From assembly GCA_021732995.1 (NCBI GenBank), contig JAKFWA010000044.1:1-64000 (forward strand): a stretch of DNA of 64,000 nucleotides. Direction: 5' to 3'. The translations under genes were made by a program, and so were the position numbers. The stretch is from Planctomycetaceae bacterium. Lineage in GTDB: Bacteria > Planctomycetota > Planctomycetia > Planctomycetales > Planctomycetaceae. Positions 19,437-28,559 of this stretch are shown piece by piece; within the stretch, counting starts at the first letter, position 1, and each line of letters opens with the position of its first letter. Below the pieces are notes generated by a model, which ran no database searches, was not told the DNA's origin, and was given only the letters and a program-made list of their open reading frames with translations.

Positions 19437-20936
19437 GTGACGTCTGAATTCCAGTCCTCACCTTTATCGAACAGCGACGCATGCCTTGAGTCGGCTTGGC
19501 TAGTGGCGTGTTTTCGAAAAGGGGACGAACGAGCGGCTGAAACGCTGTTCGACCGGTATTTCGACCGCTTGACGGCTCTGGTTCGAGCGAGGCTCAGCAC
19601 TCGGTTGCAGTCGCGTGTCGACGCCGATGATGTGGCCCAATCCACCTACCGCAGCTTTTTCGTACGCGCTTCTGCAGGACAGTTTGAGATCACTTCGAGT
19701 GGTGATCTGTGGCGGCTACTGGCGCGGATGGCGCTCCACAAGCTGTCGCATCAGATCGGACGCCACAAAGCCGCCAAGAGAGCCGTCTCCGTTGAAGAAC
19801 GACTTTCTGATGCGAATGACCTCACATCGCCCGAGCCTTCCCCGGATGAAGCGGCCGCTGTCGCTGATGAACTTGAATTCGTCATGCGACAACTGAGTGA
19901 AACTGAGCGTCGCACACTGGAACTGCGGTTGCAGGGCGAACTGCTGGAGGACATCGCGGCTCAGTTAGGTCAGTCGGAACGCACCGTCCGCCGCACATTG
20001 GCTCGCGTGCGCGAGATCATGCTGAAGCAACTTCCCGACACCGAGCCCTCGAACAAGGCTCCATCAGGCAACTCAAGTTCTGCGCAGAGATTCAATGCCG
20101 TCGCGACGCTCAATTATGCCGATTTCGATTTGAAGCAACACATCGGCGAGGGGCTGACGGGAAAGGTTTATCGCGCCTGGTGGAAAAGCAGGTCCCGCGA
20201 AGTCGCCGTCAAGTACCTGCGCCGCGAACATCAGAACTACCCTGACCGAGTTGAGCGGTTCTGCGAAGAGGCCGTGCTTGTTGCAGGACTTCAGCATCCC
20301 AATATCGCCGCGGTGCATGGATTGGGTAAGGCACCCCACGGTGGCTACTTCATTGCCCTTGAATGGATCGACGGCTGCGACCTGCAGGTCGTCCTCAATC
20401 AAAGCCGCACTGATTCACGCCCGTTGGTCGTGGCGGACATTGTGAGATGGATGACTGATGCTGCTCGAGCTGTGCAGCATGCTCATGAATCAGGCCTGAT
20501 TCACTGTGATTTGAAGCCCAGCAATCTACTGCTGGCCTCCGATGGGCGAGTGGTGCTGACAGACTTCGGATTCGCGCGGCGTTTGGCGGTCCATGCGAAG
20601 CGATCGACTGATGGCGGAACGCTCGCCTTCATGGCTCCCGAGCAACTTGAGGGCTCTTCAGGAAAGATTGGTCCGCAAGCAGACATCTATAGTTGGGGTG
20701 CCGTTCTTTACGTGTTACTGACCGGTGAAACTCCGCGAACGAATTGCCGCTTGGATACATTGGTAGCCACGTGTCGCTCGCGTTGTGCATCCGGCTTGCT
20801 TCAAATGGCGCCGGGTTTTGATATCGAACAACTCTGCCGAATCTGCATCTCGTGCCTGAATGCAGATCCCATGACTCGGCCAGCAACGATGCTGGAAGTC
20901 CTGGCGATGCAGGATCACATCCGAGAGAAAGCCTGA
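19437..20936 (+). CDS. ECF sigma factor fused to a Ser/Thr protein kinase
   Basis: About 499 aa. Residues 15-110 form sigma region 2 (LFDRYFDRLTALVRARLS, DADDVAQSTYRSFF), and 140-190 form sigma region 4 with a helix-turn-helix (LSETERRTLELRLQGELLEDIAAQLGQSERTVRRTLARVR). A short linker leads to a complete kinase: glycine loop GEGLTGKVY, VAVKYL lysine, HCDLKPSN catalytic loop, DFG, and APE (MAPEQL). Linked ECF and kinase genes are known in planctomycetes (groups named for their STK association); a single-chain fusion could make promoter recognition depend on autophosphorylation. The start is uncertain: the GTG at 19437 fits the domain boundary but has a weak SD, and the frame is open to 19341. 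The catalytic loop Cys (HCD rather than HRD) replaces the usual Arg. Confidence 0.9.
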   Translation: MTSEFQSSPLSNSDACLESAWLVACFRKGDERAAETLFDRYFDRLTALVRARLSTRLQSRVDADDVAQSTYRSFFVRASAGQFEITSSGDLWRLLARMALHKLSHQIGRHKAAKRAVSVEERLSDANDLTSPEPSPDEAAAVADELEFVMRQLSETERRTLELRLQGELLEDIAAQLGQSERTVRRTLARVREIMLKQLPDTEPSNKAPSGNSSSAQRFNAVATLNYADFDLKQHIGEGLTGKVYRAWWKSRSREVAVKYLRREHQNYPDRVERFCEEAVLVAGLQHPNIAAVHGLGKAPHGGYFIALEWIDGCDLQVVLNQSRTDSRPLVVADIVRWMTDAARAVQHAHESGLIHCDLKPSNLLLASDGRVVLTDFGFARRLAVHAKRSTDGGTLAFMAPEQLEGSSGKIGPQADIYSWGAVLYVLLTGETPRTNCRLDTLVATCRSRCASGLLQMAPGFDIEQLCRICISCLNADPMTRPATMLEVLAMQDHIREKA

Positions 20937-20940
20937 GACC

Positions 20941-21828
20941 ATGCAACTCACTACGAAGTTTGATGCGCGTCGGCGAGCCGCCTTAGTGCGCTGCATCGCC
21001 CTGTTGGCATTTGTCTGGTCCGGCAGTGCGTTTGCTGAAGATGCCAGGACTCCGGCGGGGCAGCGGGTGTTTTACACCGGGCACAGCTTCCACATGTTTG
21101 TGGCGCCACAAATTGAGCAACTGGTGAAATCGGCCGATATTCAGGGGCACAAGCTGGTTGGAAGGCAGGGGATTGGGGGCTCGCGAGTGATTCAGCACTG
21201 GGATTTGGCTGACGACAAGAACGACGCCAAGCGGGCACTGGCGAGCGGCGAAGTGGATGTGTTCACGATGGCCGCTCACGTTGCGATACCTGATGACGGC
21301 ATTACGAAGTTCACGGAACTCGGGCTGAAGCACAATCCGAATCTGCGACTGCTGGTGCAGGGATCGTGGTATCCGTTCGACGTGCCGGCACCCGCTCAAC
21401 GGATTCGGGATAACGCGGACCGCGACAACATGAAGATTGCTGACCTGCAGGTTGCGGTCGATGAGTGGCGTAAGAAGTTGGAAACGCAGGTCGATGATCT
21501 CAATCGCCAGCACGGCAAGCGGGCTCTTTACATTGTTCCCGTTGGGGATGCGGTGGTGAAACTGCGGGCCATGATTGTCGATGGCAAGTTTCCAGGTGTG
21601 ACGACTCAATCAAAGCTGTTTCGCGACGCCATCGGCCACGGACAGGGGCATGTGATGGTGCTGACGTCGTATTGCAACTACGCCGCCATCTACCGTCGCA
21701 GTCCAGTCGGCTTGAAGCTCGCTGAACGTGGAGTTGATGATGCTCAGCATGCCATTCTGCAGAAGCTCGCCTGGGACACGGTTTCAACGTACCCCTATGC
21801 TGGCATTGTGGCCGAGCAGAAACGCTAG
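20941..21828 (+). CDS. Secreted protein of unknown function, SGNH-like
   Basis: This 295-aa protein has an N-terminal signal peptide (hydrophobic about 15-32, ending SAFAED). The segments YTGHSFHMF and RQGIGGSRVIQHW resemble SGNH blocks I and II, and a His-rich GHGQGHVMVLTSYCNYAAIY near the end could be a later block; this is only a pattern resemblance. The ATG lies 4 bp after the kinase stop, so the two genes are probably cotranscribed, and this protein may be the first target or partner of the fusion protein. Confidence 0.6.
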   Translation: MQLTTKFDARRRAALVRCIALLAFVWSGSAFAEDARTPAGQRVFYTGHSFHMFVAPQIEQLVKSADIQGHKLVGRQGIGGSRVIQHWDLADDKNDAKRALASGEVDVFTMAAHVAIPDDGITKFTELGLKHNPNLRLLVQGSWYPFDVPAPAQRIRDNADRDNMKIADLQVAVDEWRKKLETQVDDLNRQHGKRALYIVPVGDAVVKLRAMIVDGKFPGVTTQSKLFRDAIGHGQGHVMVLTSYCNYAAIYRRSPVGLKLAERGVDDAQHAILQKLAWDTVSTYPYAGIVAEQKR

Positions 21829-21840
21829 CGGCTCCTCTGA

Positions 21841-21892
21841 AAAGTAAGCCGGACATGCGGTTCGGCTGTCGGACAGGATTGTCCGACCTACA
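21841..21892. repeat. Dispersed palindromic repeat B, copy 1
   Basis: The segment holds GTCGGACAGGATTGTCCGAC, an 8-bp palindrome around 4 nt, together with flanking GCCGGACAT. It is the reverse complement, with small changes, of the sequence at 32521-32571. It lies between the secreted-protein stop and the cupin gene. Confidence 0.85.
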
Positions 21893-21925
21893 AATTTGCG
21901 CTGCCGAACGAACGAGATCTCTGCG

Positions 21926-22264
21926 ATGTCAGAAACTTCTATTGAGCCGTCATCGGCTGATCGTCCGATTTCCAATGCGGTCGGCACGCGGTTGTTGTTT
22001 GAGAACGATCGCGTCCGCGTGTGGGACTTGGCGTTGCCTCCCGGCGAATCGACGGGACTACATCGGCACACGAACGATTTTTTGTATGTCGTAATTGGCG
22101 ATGGCCAACTGCAAACCGGTTTCGCGGATGGTTCGCGAGACCCGGCTCGAGCCATGTCCGATGGCGACGTGCGGTTCCGCGAAGTCACGAGCGAGACGGT
22201 GCATGAAGGCATTAACGTCGGTTCGACGCCTTGGCGCAACATCGTGGTTGAGTTGCTCAGGTAG
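21926..22264 (+). CDS. Small cupin-domain protein
   Basis: The 112-aa protein is a single cupin barrel: VWDLALPPGESTGLHRHTNDFLYVVIGDG contains the H-x-H metal ligands and a Glu-like position taken by Asp, and GINVGSTPWRNIVVEL forms the second cupin motif, although its His is not obvious. Such proteins bind small molecules or metals. I use the ATG at 21926, preceded by GAGA; longer starts run into repeat B. The gene is flanked by repeat B on the left and repeat C on the right. Confidence 0.78.
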   Translation: MSETSIEPSSADRPISNAVGTRLLFENDRVRVWDLALPPGESTGLHRHTNDFLYVVIGDGQLQTGFADGSRDPARAMSDGDVRFREVTSETVHEGINVGSTPWRNIVVELLR

Positions 22265-22296
22265 GGCGGTCACCATCCGCGTGGGCAGCGCGTAAG

Positions 22297-22323
22297 CTGT
22301 GGCCGGTCTCCCGACCGAGCCGC
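22297..22323. repeat. Dispersed palindromic repeat C, copy 1
   Basis: GTGGCCGGTCTCCCGACCGA (22299-22318) plus GCC forms an imperfect palindrome around GGTC-TCCC-GACC. The same sequence occurs at 32341-32369. Confidence 0.8.
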
Positions 22324-22351
22324 GACAGTATAGGTTCCAGAGGATTCTTTA

Positions 22352-23425
22352 ATGACTGTCATGAACCGCCGTGATTTCGTGCTTGCTGGTGCCTCAGGTT
22401 TGCTGGCCGCCACTGCCGGAAGCGCTTTGACCGCGCGTGCTGCGGAGTCCTCTGATCACGCGGCCTTCTTTCTGGTGGGTGACACGCACTACTTCGCGAA
22501 TGAGAAGAGCACCGGTGAACTCACTGAGAAGTCGCGAGCGGCCACCTCACGACTGGTAGACACGTTGAACCGTTTGCCTGGAACCAAGCTTGATGCGAGC
22601 TTGGGCGGTAGCGAGGTGGCTCCGCGCGGCGTGATTCACTGCGGTGACATCATTGATTCCGGCGACAAGAACGGTTCGACGCCTGCGGCCATGCAGAAGA
22701 CTGAGTGGGCGGCGTTCGAGACCGATTTCGGGCTCAGCGGTCGCGATGGCAAACTCAAACTGCCGGTCTATGAACTGCACGGCAACCATGACAGTCCCGG
22801 CGGGACCGGATTAGTGGTTGATGAGATCAAGCGTCGAAATCGTCAGCGCCCGGGATTGGCGGGCGTCTCGCGAAATGGCCTGCACTACTCTTGGAATTGG
22901 GGGCCGGTGCATTTTGTCAATCTGGGGATCGTGGTGGGTGGGCTGAAAGATGTGTCGCGCGCCCGACGGTTTGCTCCGCTCGAAAGTCTGGAGTTTCTGA
23001 CGGACGATCTGGCAACCAATGCCAAGGATGGGCGACCGGTCGTGGTGACTCACCACATTGATGTGCCGCGCTATTGTGTTGACTGCGATCCGTCGGGCCC
23101 AGCTACTGCTGCCGCTTGGGATCCCTGCGATATGCGGGCGTATTACGACGTGCTCAAGCAGTACAACATCGCCGCGGTGCTCTACGGGCACACTCACGCC
23201 CGCGCCGTGTTTCGCTGGAACGGTACGACTTCGACCAAAGCGACGTCCGGCATCTCCGTGTTCAACAACGACAACTCAGCCCACTTCAACAGCGAGACTC
23301 AGGCATTCTTGTACTTCGAAGTGGGCAAGGAAGAAATGGTCGTTCGCGAATACATGACGACCGACGCCTGGCAGACCGGCGCCTGGAATCCGATGTCCTG
23401 GCGCATGCCGTTCAGAGCTGTCTGA
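22352..23425 (+). CDS. Tat-exported calcineurin-like metallophosphoesterase
   Basis: The 357-aa protein has a Tat leader (NRRDFVLAGASG near residue 5) and all metallophosphoesterase blocks: GDTHY, HCGDIID, HGNHD, VVTHHIDVP and YGHTHA. It should hydrolyse phosphoesters in the periplasm, substrate unknown. The ATG at 22352 has AGAGGA 8 nt upstream. A TGA at 23423-23425 ends it 33 bp before the convergent FAD gene. Confidence 0.9.
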   Translation: MTVMNRRDFVLAGASGLLAATAGSALTARAAESSDHAAFFLVGDTHYFANEKSTGELTEKSRAATSRLVDTLNRLPGTKLDASLGGSEVAPRGVIHCGDIIDSGDKNGSTPAAMQKTEWAAFETDFGLSGRDGKLKLPVYELHGNHDSPGGTGLVVDEIKRRNRQRPGLAGVSRNGLHYSWNWGPVHFVNLGIVVGGLKDVSRARRFAPLESLEFLTDDLATNAKDGRPVVVTHHIDVPRYCVDCDPSGPATAAAWDPCDMRAYYDVLKQYNIAAVLYGHTHARAVFRWNGTTSTKATSGISVFNNDNSAHFNSETQAFLYFEVGKEEMVVREYMTTDAWQTGAWNPMSWRMPFRAV

Positions 23426-23458
23426 TGATCGTCAGATCTCATTTGCGCTTTCACGAAC

Positions 23459-25600
23459 CTACTTGACGGGCAGCCATTGGATTCCATCAATGATCACATG
23501 CCCGTTGGTGTCGCGATTGGTGATCGAGACGACTGCCGACGTGCCGAAGTCGAATTCACCCAGCGACACGAACATCCCGTCAATCTTCGGCGCGAGCTGT
23601 TGATTGACTGTCACCGTCTTCGCACCGTTAGCCGCGTGAATCTCGACGGGAACATTGCTGGCGCGGTTGGTGTTGGACGAATAGGCCAACCGAACTTCAT
23701 AACGGCCAGCCTGAGGCAGCTTGGCTTCGAACTTGGCTGTGCACTTGCCGTCCTTGGTTGCTCCGTCGTGGATGTAGGAGCGACCGATCCAGCGACCGTT
23801 GGCGGATGATTCATGCCAATCGCCGGTCAGCTTGGCATCGGAGTCGTCGATGACAACGCCCGATAGAGTTTTGGCATCGATTCCGGCCTTACCGACTTCG
23901 GCAGTTTCGCGAGTGCGGCTGCCTTCGTATTCCAGGATCTGGCCGTCTTTGAGGAGTTGCTCACGCAGCTTGGCATAGGGTACGTCCTGCACGGGCTGCT
24001 TCGAGTCGATCGCCATGACCGCAGCAGTGGCAGCGGACTGGCCGAGGATCATGAAGACCGGTTCCATGCGGATGGAACCAAAGGCGATGTGAGTGCTCGA
24101 AACGCAGATTGGCACCGTCAGGTTCTGACATTGCTCCCTCTTGGGCATCAGCGAACCGAATGCAATTTCGTACGGTCCCTTCAGGCCGACTCCGATATCG
24201 CCTTCGTTCTGCACGTAGCCTTCCGGAGTGATGTAGCGCTGCACGTTGTGCGAGTCGATCGTGTAGGAACCCATGCCGACGGACTCTGGCGTGGGCTTTT
24301 TCTTCAGCAGTTCGTTCTCGGTCATCACATAGGCGCCGATCATGCGGCGGGCTTCACGCACGTAAATCTGGTGCGACCAGTTGCCGTTGTCGGTGAACTC
24401 GTCCTTGGGCAGGCCCCACTTCTGCATAGCCTCGCGCACGTCGGCGGGCACTCGCGGGTCATTGGCGATGAAGTACAGCCAACCCTGCTGATAGGTGCGG
24501 TGCTCGTCCAGAATCTCTTTGCGACGTTCGTAGCTGGCGTCGGGATAGTCGTAGTTCATGCCGATGTTGTCGGTGCTGAACGGGCCGTGGTTGTTGGTGT
24601 CTGTCTTGCGATTAGGGATGGGATCAAACTTGTGGAACGTCTCACGCCAGCCAGCATCGAAGATACGCACCAGCAGTTCGTATTGCTTCGGGTCGTAGCC
24701 CGCTGGCTTTGGGAAGGGGATGCGGTTCGGTTCGTGATTGGTTAGGCACATGCGGTAGCAGTAGGCCTGCACGCGAGCGTCGCTCGCTCCGTATTCGCCC
24801 GGTGACTTCGTGCTGATGCGCGGCAACACGCCGCTCTTGGGGTCGTCCGGGATGATGTACGGGCTGATCCGCTTCTTGCCTTTGATGGCGTCGAAGTGAT
24901 GTCCATGATGCAGGACGCCGGTCTGAATGCCGTTCCATTTCTCGTCGTATGCGGACAGAGCTTCGCGGCCGACGTGATAGGCGACGCCAGCCGCCGCCAT
25001 CAGGTCACCCTCGTACGTGGCGTCGATGAACATCTTCCCGGGGTACGTCTTGCCGCTCAGCGTCGTGATGGCCGTGATGCGACCATCCTTCATGGCCACG
25101 CCCTGAGTGCGCGGCGAGTTCTTCGCGATCGGACGGCGATCCAGCCATTCGTCGCGTTGCACCTCGATCTTGTGCTCCTTGACGAAGTCTTCGAAGACCA
25201 GCTCGGCGACGTGGGGCTCGAAGATCCACATCGTGCGTTGGGTTCCGTCAATCGCAGGAGTGCCTTGGCCCTTGCCGCCGTACTCGTCCTTCTTCATCCA
25301 CTTCCAGGCGTCGACTGAGTCGTAGTGTTGCCAGACGCGGTGATAGAACTCGCGCGAGAGCCCGCCAATCACCGCCTTGTTGCCCGTGTCGGTGAACCCC
25401 AAGCCGCCGCTGCTGAGGCCTCCCAGATGCTTGTCCGGGCTGACGATAACCACCGACTTGCCCATCTTCTTGGCTTGAACGGCGGCAGTGACGCCCGCGG
25501 ATGTGCCGCCATAGACGACGACGTCATAATCAGCGGCGGCGACGATCGTTTGAAAAGTCGCGAACAGGAAGCAGCTGAATGCGTGGACGAGTCTTTTCAT
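23459..25600 (-). CDS. Secreted FAD-dependent oxidoreductase with C-terminal carbohydrate-binding-like domain
   Basis: The 713-aa protein has a signal peptide (about 1-22), then a FAD-binding Rossmann motif YDVVVYGGTSAGVTAAVQAKKMGKSVVIVSP and IDATYEGDLMAAAG, as in the FAD_oxidored family common in planctomycetes and Bacteroidetes. The last 130 residues or so (GRYEVRLAYSSNTNRASNVPVEI onward) look like the golvesin/xanthan-lyase-type beta-sandwich. Function is probably oxidation of a carbohydrate-related substrate outside the cytoplasm; not defined. The ATG at 25600 has AAAGGG 5 nt upstream; M1 at 25624 does not. Confidence 0.85.
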   Translation of the reverse strand: MKRLVHAFSCFLFATFQTIVAAADYDVVVYGGTSAGVTAAVQAKKMGKSVVIVSPDKHLGGLSSGGLGFTDTGNKAVIGGLSREFYHRVWQHYDSVDAWKWMKKDEYGGKGQGTPAIDGTQRTMWIFEPHVAELVFEDFVKEHKIEVQRDEWLDRRPIAKNSPRTQGVAMKDGRITAITTLSGKTYPGKMFIDATYEGDLMAAAGVAYHVGREALSAYDEKWNGIQTGVLHHGHHFDAIKGKKRISPYIIPDDPKSGVLPRISTKSPGEYGASDARVQAYCYRMCLTNHEPNRIPFPKPAGYDPKQYELLVRIFDAGWRETFHKFDPIPNRKTDTNNHGPFSTDNIGMNYDYPDASYERRKEILDEHRTYQQGWLYFIANDPRVPADVREAMQKWGLPKDEFTDNGNWSHQIYVREARRMIGAYVMTENELLKKKPTPESVGMGSYTIDSHNVQRYITPEGYVQNEGDIGVGLKGPYEIAFGSLMPKREQCQNLTVPICVSSTHIAFGSIRMEPVFMILGQSAATAAVMAIDSKQPVQDVPYAKLREQLLKDGQILEYEGSRTRETAEVGKAGIDAKTLSGVVIDDSDAKLTGDWHESSANGRWIGRSYIHDGATKDGKCTAKFEAKLPQAGRYEVRLAYSSNTNRASNVPVEIHAANGAKTVTVNQQLAPKIDGMFVSLGEFDFGTSAVVSITNRDTNGHVIIDGIQWLPVK

Positions 25601-25670
25601 ATGTGCCCTTTGCTTGAAGCGCAAGCGATGGGAGCCAATGGATTGGTGAAGATCAGACAGCAGGCGAAAA

Positions 25671-27287
25671 CTAGCTTGACGACTGAATGGCGATGTGTCG
25701 GGCTTGAGCTGGATCTGGCTTCGGGAAGTCGACGCGCAGATGGACGCCTCGGCTTTCGCGGCGTTCGATGGCGGCGACGACCATCAAGCGTGCGACGAGC
25801 AGTTGATTCTGCAACTCCCAGCCTTTGAGCTGGTTGAACTCGCGACGTGACACGTAACGATCCCAGAACTCCAACTGGTTTGCCGCCTGTAGTAATCCCT
25901 CGGCATGACGGCGAATGCCGACGTTGCGCCACATGAGACTGTTCAGCGAGTTCTCGATGTCCATCAGGTTGAGTTCGTCATCTTCAGCAGCCGGAGTCCA
26001 ATCGTATTGAATCGGCAACGCCTGAAAGGAGTCCGGGATTGCCTGGGCTTGCTCGGAGGCCAACTTGCCAGCTCGCAGTCCAAAGACGAGACCTTCGAGC
26101 AGGCTGTTTGAACCCAACCGGTTAGCTCCATGCAGGCCTGATGCGGTGACCTCACCCGCGCCCAGCAGGCCGGGTAGCGTGGATTCACCGTTCAGGTTCA
26201 CGGTGATGCCACCAATCATGTAGTGGGCACCGGGACGAACGGGAATGCGATCACTCGCGAGATCGAGCCCGAACTTGGCACACACCTGTGTGATGTGCGG
26301 AAAGCGGTCTGCAATGAGTTTGGGATCCAGATGCGACAGATCGAGATACACGCAGGGGTGCTGGGTTCTCGACATCTGCTCGTTGATGGCCTGGCTCACG
26401 ACGTCGCGCGGTGCCAGCTCGCCCGCCGGATCGTAGTCCTGCATGAAGCGGTGACCGTTGCAGTCAATGAGATAGGCGCCTTCGCCGCGCACGGCTTCTG
26501 AAATCAGGTGCCGCGAGCTACCAGCGATGTACAGCACCGTCGGGTGAAACTGCATGAACTCCATGTCGCGTAGCTCGGCGCCCGCACGAAACGCGATGGC
26601 GTGACCGTCGGCGGTCGCAATGTCGGGGTTGGTTGTCTCACGATAGAGCCGCCCGGCACCGCCGGTGGCCAGGATGACTCGCTTGGCCCAGACGATGGTC
26701 TTGCCGTGCTGCTGGTTCCACAGGATCGCTCCGACGCAAGCTCCTTCATGCGTGAGCAGATCGATCGTGAAGGTCTTCTCCCACGCATCGCAGTTGGGGG
26801 CGCTTTTCACGCGGGCAATTAACGCGCGCATGATTTCCTTGCCGGTAGCGTCACCCAATGCGTGCACAACTCGACGATGGCTATGGCCACCTTCCTGAGT
26901 CAGCGCGATCTCGCCGTTCTCTTTGTCGAATTGGGCTCCCAGTTCGATCAGTTCATGAATGCGTTCCGGAGCTTCGTTAACGACTACGTCCACGACCTCT
27001 TTGTCGCACAGACCTTTACCGGCGGCGATGGTGTCGTTGATGTGATTGGAAATGTCATCCAGCGGGTCCAGCACGCCAGCGATGCCACCTTGCGCCCACG
27101 AACTGTTAGACAGCGTGAGGACGTCCTTCGTAACCAGGATGACTCGCTGCGAAGGATCGATCGCCAATGCGGCTCGAGCACCGGCGACACCTCCACCGAC
27201 GATGAGCACATCGGCAAACATGTGCTGCACGCGCTTCGGCGAGAATCGCACGAGGTAGCGGCGACGCAACGGAAGAGTGACTCTCAC
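25671..27287 (-). CDS. nadB: L-aspartate oxidase
   Basis: The 538-aa flavoprotein oxidises L-aspartate to iminoaspartate, the first step of de novo NAD synthesis. The FAD motif VLIVGGGVAGARAALAI, the NSSWAQGGIAGV segment, EGGHSHRRVVHA (active-site His/Arg), MEFMQFHPT, YMIGGITVN and GLHGANRLGSNSLLEG are all present. The GTG at 27287 has AAGG 6 nt upstream; an ATG at 27221 lacks a ribosome binding site but would also be compatible. nadA and nadC are not in view. It lies downstream of fur on the same strand with a 128-bp gap. Confidence 0.95.
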   Translation of the reverse strand: MRVTLPLRRRYLVRFSPKRVQHMFADVLIVGGGVAGARAALAIDPSQRVILVTKDVLTLSNSSWAQGGIAGVLDPLDDISNHINDTIAAGKGLCDKEVVDVVVNEAPERIHELIELGAQFDKENGEIALTQEGGHSHRRVVHALGDATGKEIMRALIARVKSAPNCDAWEKTFTIDLLTHEGACVGAILWNQQHGKTIVWAKRVILATGGAGRLYRETTNPDIATADGHAIAFRAGAELRDMEFMQFHPTVLYIAGSSRHLISEAVRGEGAYLIDCNGHRFMQDYDPAGELAPRDVVSQAINEQMSRTQHPCVYLDLSHLDPKLIADRFPHITQVCAKFGLDLASDRIPVRPGAHYMIGGITVNLNGESTLPGLLGAGEVTASGLHGANRLGSNSLLEGLVFGLRAGKLASEQAQAIPDSFQALPIQYDWTPAAEDDELNLMDIENSLNSLMWRNVGIRRHAEGLLQAANQLEFWDRYVSRREFNQLKGWELQNQLLVARLMVVAAIERRESRGVHLRVDFPKPDPAQARHIAIQSSS

Positions 27288-27415
27288 GGTGGACCTTCAT
27301 CGCAGAGGAACATCAACAGGGCAGGGCGCAGTATTGCCGCTGGAAGCTCGTTCGTCATTCGCTGCGGGAGGCGGACGCGGATCACCGTGCCGGATGGCCT
27401 TGACTCTGCGCGTTG

Positions 27416-27913
27416 CTAGATCATGTCGAGCTTGCGATGGCGCCGCTCTTTGGGCCGACGGCAGGTTTCGCACGTGCCATAGACCTCCAGCCGGTGGGCG
27501 GTTTTGAGGAAGCCGTGCTGGCTGGCGATCTGTTCGATCAGTTCCGCGATTGCGTCGTTATGAAACTCGATCAAGTTACCGCACTGATCGCAGATCAAGT
27601 GATCGTGTTGAGGATAACCGTAGTCGTGCTCGTAGACTTCGCTGCCGTTTGGGCGGGCAACTTTCCGTAGCAGGCCGGCCTCTTCCATTGAGGACAGGGT
27701 GCGATACACCGTCGAACGGCTGACTCGACGGCCGTCCTTGCTATGGCTGACACGCTCGACTAGTTGGTCGGCGTCGAAATGCTCATGCGTCGCAAAGACT
27801 TCTTCGACGATGATCTCGCGTTCGCGAGTGAGTCGGTGACCTTTGGTGACCAGGAACTCGCGAAATTTCTCGGTGGGAGAAACCAGGGGCTCTTCGGATG
27901 ACAGGACGCTCAC
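27416..27913 (-). CDS. fur: Fur family transcriptional regulator
   Basis: The 165-aa protein has a winged helix (RLTREREIIVEEVFATHEHFDADQLVERV, then SRSTVYRTLSSMEEAGLLRK) and the metal/dimerisation domain with HDHLICDQCGNLIEFHND and the C-terminal CETC, so both CxxC zinc pairs are kept. Family members sense iron, zinc, manganese or peroxide; the sequence alone does not tell which. The GTG at 27913 has GGAGG 5 nt upstream. Its position directly upstream of nadB on the same strand may mean read-through. Confidence 0.93.
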   Translation of the reverse strand: MSVLSSEEPLVSPTEKFREFLVTKGHRLTREREIIVEEVFATHEHFDADQLVERVSHSKDGRRVSRSTVYRTLSSMEEAGLLRKVARPNGSEVYEHDYGYPQHDHLICDQCGNLIEFHNDAIAELIEQIASQHGFLKTAHRLEVYGTCETCRRPKERRHRKLDMI

Positions 27914-28028
27914 TCAAACCTCCACTGACCGGCAGACACTGCGATCAGACCTGCTCAGAACGAGCAATGAACGGCAATTGACGGGTTGTGACCGAACCGT
28001 TCCGACTGAAACCCGGATGTAGGCCAGA

Positions 28029-28313
28029 CTATTCCGATCGCATTCGCTCGAGCATGCGATCGACAGCCGCGTCCAGCTTCTCCGCGGTTTCGTACGTGCC
28101 ATCCTCGATCTGCTGCCGAATCTGAGCCAAACGTTGGGCTCGAAAATCAGCTTCGATCTCCAGCTTTCCCGACACGGACGAAGTCGAACTGATTTCGACG
28201 ACATCCTTCGGGACGACAGGGCGAGCTTCCATGGGCTGTTGAGCCTGCATGGGTTGCGACACCTTGCGAATCGGCATGCCTCCGCCGACGGAACCAATAC
28301 TGTTGACGTCCAT
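28029..28313 (-). CDS. flgM: FlgM-like anti-sigma-28 factor
   Basis: The 94-aa protein has the FlgM signature near its end: FRAQRLAQIRQQIEDGTYETAEKLDAAVDRMLERM, with the preceding VEISSTSSV typical of the family. FlgM binds FliA (sigma-28) until it is exported by the hook-basal body, so flagellin genes are held off. The ATG at 28313 has GGGAGGG just upstream. No other flagellar gene is in this window. Confidence 0.85.
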   Translation of the reverse strand: MDVNSIGSVGGGMPIRKVSQPMQAQQPMEARPVVPKDVVEISSTSSVSGKLEIEADFRAQRLAQIRQQIEDGTYETAEKLDAAVDRMLERMRSE

Positions 28314-28559
28314 GTCTGCCCTCCCAGCTAGACGATGACAAGAACTCGGTCGGCCTGACCAAGCTCCCGGAACGCGGTCAATCTTAGGCAAAAAGCCGAA
28401 AACGCTTCAACTACGGTCTGCAGGTCGCGCGCCGCTAGACTATTTGCCTGGCTAAATACTAATCAGCGCAACCATTTGGCGGACAGGTGAGTCTGCGCAA
28501 TCTTCAGCAAAAATACATTTGCGAACGCTGATGGCAGACGAGAGCAGTCTGACGCGTCT
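28314..28559 (-). other. Gap between ftsK and flgM
   Basis: The 246 bp upstream of flgM holds its ribosome binding site and probably its promoter. I could not recognise a clear sigma-28 or sigma-70 site, and saw no further reading frame. Confidence 0.4.
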
